Assembly: GCA_017431755.1 (NCBI GenBank)
Contig: JAFRKM010000094.1
Coordinates: 1 to 11,470 of the forward strand
Source of the DNA: Clostridia bacterium
GTDB lineage: Bacteria > Bacillota > Clostridia > Oscillospirales > Acutalibacteraceae
Reading direction: 5' to 3'
DNA length: 11,470 nucleotides
Within the stretch, counting starts at the first letter, position 1. The number at the start of each line of letters is the position of its first letter. Positions 7,699-11,470 of the stretch are shown in pieces. The position numbers and the translations under genes are program-made. The notes under the pieces are model-generated. The model was given only the letters and a program-made list of their open reading frames with translations, did not search any database and was not told the origin of the DNA.

Positions 7699-7746
7699 TG
7701 AGTAATTTTTTCTTTTAGTTGTTAAATTAAAAGATTAATTTACTCA
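7699..7746 (+). promoter_or_regulatory. Hairpin between the SD and the deoD start codon
   Basis: TGAGTAA (7699-7705) is the exact complement of TTACTCA (7740-7746). After a partly paired 5-by-5 internal region, TCTTTTA (7711-7717) pairs with TAAAAGA (7728-7734) around a 10-base loop (7718-7727). Six T residues (7747-7752) follow directly, then the deoD ATG. The shape could be a weak AT-rich terminator or attenuator, a structural bridge for ribosome binding, or a small palindromic insertion. Only three G-C pairs are present, so stability is modest. Confidence 0.6.
7729..7742 (+). repeat. 14-base direct repeat, copy 2 of 2
   Basis: This second copy of AAAAGATTAATTTA forms most of the 3' arm of the deoD leader hairpin. 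Because copy 1 (7625-7638) has the same sequence, a transcript entering from deoB could in principle pair copy 1 with the hairpin's 5' arm instead, but copy 2 gains extra outer pairs and should win. Confidence 0.5.
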
Positions 7747-7752
7747 TTTTTT

Positions 7753-8475
7753 ATGTCTAGTATTCCAACTCCGCATATAAATGCGAAAAAAGAAGATGTC
7801 GCAGATGTTGTTTTAATGCCTGGTGATCCGCTTAGAGCCAAGTTTATAGCAGAAAATTTTTTAACCGAAGTAAAATGTTTTAACACGGTGCGAAATATGC
7901 TTGGATTTACTGGTAAATATAATGGAAAAACAGTTTCTGTTATGGGCAGCGGAATGGGTATGCCGTCAATGGGTATTTATTCCTATGAACTTTATAATTT
8001 TTATGATGTTAAAGCTATAATTAGAATAGGAAGTGCCGGGGCATTACAAGAGTATATAAATTTAGAAGATATAGTTTTGGCAATGGGTACATGTACAGAT
8101 TCAAATTATTGTGGTCAATATGGTGTGAATGGTGCGTTTTTACCGATTGCTGATTATGAATTGCTAAAAAAAGCAGAAAAAAATTCCAAAAAGCTACAGG
8201 TAAATACTTTTGTTGGAAACATTTGTTCCAGTGACGTTTTTTATAGTGATCGCGATTCATTATTAAAGTGGAAAGACATGGGCGTTTTGGCAATGGAAAT
8301 GGAAGCGGCAGCCCTTTATATAAATGCAGCTAAAGCAAATAAAAAAGCGCTTTGCATTTTAACTATTTCAGATTGTCCGTTAAGAGGTCTTTCACTTTCT
8401 TCAGAAAAGAGGCAGCTTGGTTTTAGTAATATGGTAAAACTTGCTTTAGATACTGCTACAGAAAATGAAAATTAG
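7753..8475 (+). CDS. deoD: Purine-nucleoside phosphorylase, DeoD type
   Basis: Cytosolic hexameric-type (trimer-of-dimers family) phosphorylase that splits purine (deoxy)nucleosides with phosphate into base and (deoxy)ribose-1-phosphate. The 240 residues fit the family. The N-terminus IPTPHINA gives His8 (E. coli His4), MPGDPLRA holds Gly24 and Arg28 for phosphate, and R47 sits in NTVRNMLGFTG. E182-M183-E184 is the ribose-binding EME motif, and the catalytic pair is Asp207 (in TISD) with Arg220 (in SEKRQ). The ATG gives exactly the family N-terminus, although no SD lies near it; an in-frame stop at 7723-7725 rules out a standard start further up. Product ribose-1-phosphate would feed DeoB, encoded upstream. 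The transporter genes follow after 83 bases. Confidence 0.96.
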   Translation: MSSIPTPHINAKKEDVADVVLMPGDPLRAKFIAENFLTEVKCFNTVRNMLGFTGKYNGKTVSVMGSGMGMPSMGIYSYELYNFYDVKAIIRIGSAGALQEYINLEDIVLAMGTCTDSNYCGQYGVNGAFLPIADYELLKKAEKNSKKLQVNTFVGNICSSDVFYSDRDSLLKWKDMGVLAMEMEAAALYINAAKANKKALCILTISDCPLRGLSLSSEKRQLGFSNMVKLALDTATENEN

Positions 8476-8558
8476 ATTTTTCTAACTTAATAACTGGCTA
8501 TAATTTATTTGCATAGTTCATATTGTTTAATAAATCATATTTTGATTTGGAGGAAATT

Positions 8559-9632
8559 ATGAGAAATATAATTTCAAAAATAGGTCTTGTGGTGTTGGCC
8601 CTTGGTTTTGTAGGGGTTTTAGCTTTTGCTATTAATACAGGTTTTAAAATTGCAACAGGTTTGGAAGATGACGACCGTTTTTCTGTTTCTATGGTAACAG
8701 ATGGCGGCGGAATTAACGATCAATCTTTTCAAGAGTCTTCTTGGAAAGGTATGCAAGAATTAGCAGAAGAAACAGGCGTGAAAGTAAGCTATGTAGAATG
8801 TCCACAGACTTCTGATTTTTTAAGTAATATAGATAAGCTGGCTGATGAAAACACAAATTTAATATGGGGAATAGGTTATAAATTAGCCGATACTATTGAA
8901 TTGGCGGCCAAAACAAATCCTGAGATAAATTATGCGTTGGCGGATTTTACACTTGGTGATAAAACTCCAGATAATGTTACATGTGCAGTGTTTAGGTCAG
9001 AAGAGTCTTCATTTGTTGTAGGTTACATAGCGGCAATGACAACAAAAACTAATTGTGTTGGTTTTGTTGGTGGTATTAAAGGCTTAGTTATAGACCAATT
9101 TGAATATGGATACCTTGCAGGAGTGAAATACGCGTCTAAAAAGCTTGGCAAAAATATAGATGTAAAAGTTCAGTACGCAGAAAGCTTTACAGATTCTGCC
9201 AAAGGTAAAGCAATTGCAATGAAAATGTATGACGAATGCGATATTATTTTCCATGCTGCGGGTGGAGCTGGAGTTGGAATTATAGAAGCGGCAAAAGAAA
9301 AAGGGAATTACGTTATAGGTGTAGATAAAGACCAACTGTCGCTTGCACCTAAAAATGTTCTTACATCGGCTATTAAAGATGTTGGTAAAGCGGTAAAGAT
9401 GATTTCTATAAAAGCTTTAAATAGTGAAAATATAGGCGGAAAAACTTTTTCTTATGGGATAAAAGAGAAATGTGTGGGTATACCTGCAGAAAATCACAAT
9501 TTAGATCCGAATGTATATAAAGCTGCGATTGAAATTCAAGAGAAAATATCAGACGGAAAAATTGTTTCACCCGGAACTGAAAAAGATTACAATGAATTTT
9601 GCAGCAAGCTTTCAAATGGTAAAATAATATAA
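8559..9632 (+). CDS. BMP-family (PnrA/BmpA-like) nucleoside-binding protein of an ABC transporter
   Basis: Extracytoplasmic substrate-binding protein of 357 residues. VTDGGGINDQSFQESSW (46-62) is the hallmark first segment of the basic membrane protein family; further typical blocks are FVGG with the following IDQFEYGYLAG, and HAAGGAGVGIIEAA. Characterised relatives bind purine or other nucleosides. The N-terminus has a hydrophobic segment at about 8-29 after positive residues, but it lacks a lipobox cysteine: the first Cys is residue 81, in the mature domain. It must therefore be anchored by an uncleaved helix, or be cleaved after A22-F-A24. The frame opens at TTG 8523, but GGAGG at 8549-8553, 5 bases before ATG 8559, sets the start. 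ATPase and permease genes follow. Confidence 0.93.
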   Translation: MRNIISKIGLVVLALGFVGVLAFAINTGFKIATGLEDDDRFSVSMVTDGGGINDQSFQESSWKGMQELAEETGVKVSYVECPQTSDFLSNIDKLADENTNLIWGIGYKLADTIELAAKTNPEINYALADFTLGDKTPDNVTCAVFRSEESSFVVGYIAAMTTKTNCVGFVGGIKGLVIDQFEYGYLAGVKYASKKLGKNIDVKVQYAESFTDSAKGKAIAMKMYDECDIIFHAAGGAGVGIIEAAKEKGNYVIGVDKDQLSLAPKNVLTSAIKDVGKAVKMISIKALNSENIGGKTFSYGIKEKCVGIPAENHNLDPNVYKAAIEIQEKISDGKIVSPGTEKDYNEFCSKLSNGKII

Positions 9633-9660
9633 GATTAAATTATGGAGGAAGGGGATTGCG

Positions 9661-11205
9661 TTGGAGATTAGTAAAGATTATGCTGTTCAGATGCGTGGAA
9701 TAAGTAAATTTTTTGGTACTTTTCAAGCGCTTGATTCAGTTGATTTAGATGTAAAAAAAGGCGAAACGCATGCAATATTAGGTGAAAACGGTGCTGGGAA
9801 AAGTACACTTATGAATATACTTTACGGTCTGTATGGTGCTGATGGCGGAACCATTTATTTAAATGGTGAACCGGTTTACATAAAAAATCCAAGTGTTGCT
9901 ATTTCTTATGGAATTGGCATGGTTCACCAGCATTTTATGCTAGTGGAAAAATTCACAGTACTCCAAAATATAATTTTAGGTAATGAATCCACAGATAAAT
10001 TTGGCATAATTAATATGAGAAAAGCCAGAAAAAAAGTAATTGAAATCATAGAGCGTTATGGTATGAAGGTGGATTTAAAGAAGAAAATTAGGAATATTTC
10101 CGTTGGAATGCAGCAAAAAGTTGAAATATTGAAAGCTCTTTACAGGGGCGCTGAAATTTTAATTCTTGATGAACCCACTGCAGTTTTAACTCCACAAGAA
10201 GTCGATGAGCTTTTGGAAATAATTGAAAATTTGAAAAAAGACGGAAAAACGATTATAATCATAACTCATAAATTAAAAGAAATAAAAAAATCTTCCAAAG
10301 AATGTACAATAATACGAAAAGGCAAATATGTAGATTGCGTAAATGTTAAAGATGAAAGCGAACAAAGTTTGGCAGAAAAAATGGTTGGTCACAAGGTTAA
10401 ATTGCTTGTTGATAAAGAAAAAGCGACTCCCGGAGACGTTGTTTTTGAAATAAAAGATTTAAACGTGAAAAGCGAAAGAGGCGTAAACGTTATAAAAAAT
10501 CTTTCTATGTTGCTTAAAAAAGGTGAAATATATGGTTTAGCCGGAGTGGACGGTAACGGCCAAAAAGAACTTATGGAAGCGCTTATTTGTAGGCTTTATG
10601 TTGAATCCGGAAAAATTTTGATTAATGGTAAAGAAATTCAAAACACCTCCACTCGTAATGTGCTTGACAGCAAAATATCAATAATTCATGAAGATAGGCA
10701 TAGGTATGGATGCATTTTAGCGATGTCTGTTGCTGATAATGCTATACTTGAAAAATATAGGGAAAAACCATTTAATGCAAATGGATTTTTAAATTACGAC
10801 GAGAGGGATAAGTATACACAAAAACTTATTGAAAAATATGATGTAAGGCCTTCAAAATGTAAATATACTAAAATTAGAAATTTATCAGGCGGTAATCAGC
10901 AAAAGTTGGTAATTGGTAGAGAAGTTGAAAACGATCCTGATCTTTTGATTGCTATTCAGCCAACAAGAGGTCTCGATGTTGGTGCGATTGAGTATGTACA
11001 TAAAGTTTTAGTTGATTTAAGAGATAAAGGCAAAGCTATACTTTTAATTTCGCTGGAACTTGATGAAATACTCGATCTTTCAGATAGAATAGGTGTTATT
11101 TATGATGGCAGTATTGTGGGTGAATTTGCTCAGGAGGAGGCCAATGAACAAAATGTTGGATTATTAATGGCAGGAGGTAAAAATAATGACGAAGAACATG
11201 TCTAG
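9661..11205 (+). CDS. Nucleoside ABC transporter, double ATP-binding subunit (YufO/RbsA-like)
   Basis: 514-residue energising subunit with two nucleotide-binding domains. Domain 1 is canonical: Walker A GENGAGKST (41-49), Q-loop near MVHQHF, signature ISVGMQQ (146-152), Walker B ending Asp170-Glu171, switch His203. Domain 2 keeps the signature LSGGNQQ (408-414), but its P-loop reads G295-V-D-G-N-G-Q-K-E303 and its Walker B reads LLIAIQPTRGLD (428-439), without the DE pair. This asymmetry is usual for ATPases paired with BMP proteins and sugar or nucleoside permeases. Start: TTG 9661 is best supported, with AGGGG 6 bases upstream and GGAGG (9644-9648) further up; the next in-frame ATG, 9691, would remove the first strand of domain 1. 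It overlaps the permease gene by 20 bases. Confidence 0.95.
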   Translation: MEISKDYAVQMRGISKFFGTFQALDSVDLDVKKGETHAILGENGAGKSTLMNILYGLYGADGGTIYLNGEPVYIKNPSVAISYGIGMVHQHFMLVEKFTVLQNIILGNESTDKFGIINMRKARKKVIEIIERYGMKVDLKKKIRNISVGMQQKVEILKALYRGAEILILDEPTAVLTPQEVDELLEIIENLKKDGKTIIIITHKLKEIKKSSKECTIIRKGKYVDCVNVKDESEQSLAEKMVGHKVKLLVDKEKATPGDVVFEIKDLNVKSERGVNVIKNLSMLLKKGEIYGLAGVDGNGQKELMEALICRLYVESGKILINGKEIQNTSTRNVLDSKISIIHEDRHRYGCILAMSVADNAILEKYREKPFNANGFLNYDERDKYTQKLIEKYDVRPSKCKYTKIRNLSGGNQQKLVIGREVENDPDLLIAIQPTRGLDVGAIEYVHKVLVDLRDKGKAILLISLELDEILDLSDRIGVIYDGSIVGEFAQEEANEQNVGLLMAGGKNNDEEHV

Positions 11206-11470
11206 AATTTTAAAATCTTATTTTATGCGGACATTTATAGCCGTGTTTTTAGGATTTATAGTTGCCTCTTTAATACTTTTTATTACGGGGTATAATCCAT
11301 CGCAATGTTTAGCAGTTATGTTGACTGCTGTATTTTCTCGCCCCAACTGTAGAGTAAATGTAATTTTAAAAAGTACGCAGATAATATTAACATGTCTAAG
11401 CGTTGCATTTGCGTTTAAAATGGGCCTTTTTAATATTGGTGCAGAAGGGCAGATTATTGTTTCCACCATA
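11186..11470 (+). CDS. Nucleoside ABC transporter permease (YufP-like), 3'-truncated by window edge
   Basis: First 95 codons of a permease, still open at the right edge. After a basic N-terminus (MTKNMSRILKSYFMR), a hydrophobic helix covers about residues 16-34, and a second hydrophobic stretch begins near residue 65. The segment FKMGLFNIGAEGQ matches the conserved cytoplasmic loop motif of BMP-associated permeases, where N-I-G-x-E-G-Q is typical. AGGAGG (11172-11177), inside the end of the ATPase gene, lies 8 bases before ATG 11186; a second in-frame ATG at 11198 is less well placed. The 20-base overlap with the ATPase stop implies translational coupling. A second permease gene usually follows in such operons and is expected beyond the edge. 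Confidence 0.9.
   Translation, partial: MTKNMSRILKSYFMRTFIAVFLGFIVASLILFITGYNPSQCLAVMLTAVFSRPNCRVNVILKSTQIILTCLSVAFAFKMGLFNIGAEGQIIVSTI

Noticed and set aside
7602..7752. Purine or preQ1 riboswitch in the deoD leader
   Set aside because: The conserved core segments of these aptamers (such as the purine-aptamer loop motifs) are not recognisable, and the leader is far too poor in G and C.
8472..8485. TTAGA-TTTT-TCTAA hairpin at the deoD stop as a terminator
   Set aside because: Only five weak base pairs and no following T tract.
8499..8504. TATAAT as a separate promoter for the BMP gene
   Set aside because: The -10 is perfect, but no -35 or TGn extension sits at the right distance. It remains possible with an activator.
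8532..8548. AAATCA/TGATTT hairpin directly before the BMP SD
   Set aside because: Six base pairs with a single G-C pair; too weak to claim regulation.
9642..9671. Nine-codon frame from ATG 9642 overlapping the ATPase start
   Set aside because: It has no SD of its own, and its ATG runs into the GGAGG serving the ATPase gene.

Overview
The window is AT-rich and uses the standard bacterial code: TGA acts as a stop and TGG encodes tryptophan. Shine-Dalgarno (SD) sites are strong and close to GGAGG. The gene families and style point to a monoderm of the Bacillota, most likely the class Clostridia. That placement is inferred from gene content and composition, not from a marker phylogeny. Every convincing gene lies on the plus strand, spacing is mostly under 60 bases, and no intergenic stretch exceeds 300 bases. 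I see no tRNA, rRNA, CRISPR array, insertion sequence or prophage gene.

Region 1 (1-3605) encodes a type IIA topoisomerase pair. It holds the C-terminal two thirds of a ParE/GyrB-type subunit, cut by the left edge, and a complete ParC/GyrA-type subunit. The ParC-type protein has no GyrA box and a short C-terminal domain, so I read the pair as topoisomerase IV-like.

Region 2 (3657-5749) holds four small cytosolic enzymes: a GNAT acetyltransferase, a nitrilase-superfamily amidohydrolase, a short inorganic pyrophosphatase-like protein with a degenerate metal signature, and a Nudix hydrolase. Individual substrates cannot be assigned.

Region 3 (5763-11470) is a nucleoside uptake and salvage block: phosphopentomutase (deoB), a YczE/YitT-type membrane protein, purine-nucleoside phosphorylase (deoD), a BMP-family substrate-binding protein, a double ATP-binding ABC subunit, and the start of a permease cut by the right edge. 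The inferred flow is uptake of nucleosides by the ABC transporter, phosphorolysis by DeoD to base and (deoxy)ribose-1-phosphate, then DeoB conversion to (deoxy)ribose-5-phosphate.

The most unusual spot is the deoD leader (7602-7752). A near-perfect SD lies 56 bases upstream of the deoD ATG, and no SD lies close to that ATG. A 48-base imperfect hairpin fills almost all of the space between them. If the hairpin folds, or were absent, the SD would sit at normal distance from the ATG. This suggests either a structure-bridged ribosome binding site or a small palindromic insertion. A 14-base direct repeat and a plausible promoter lie in the same leader.
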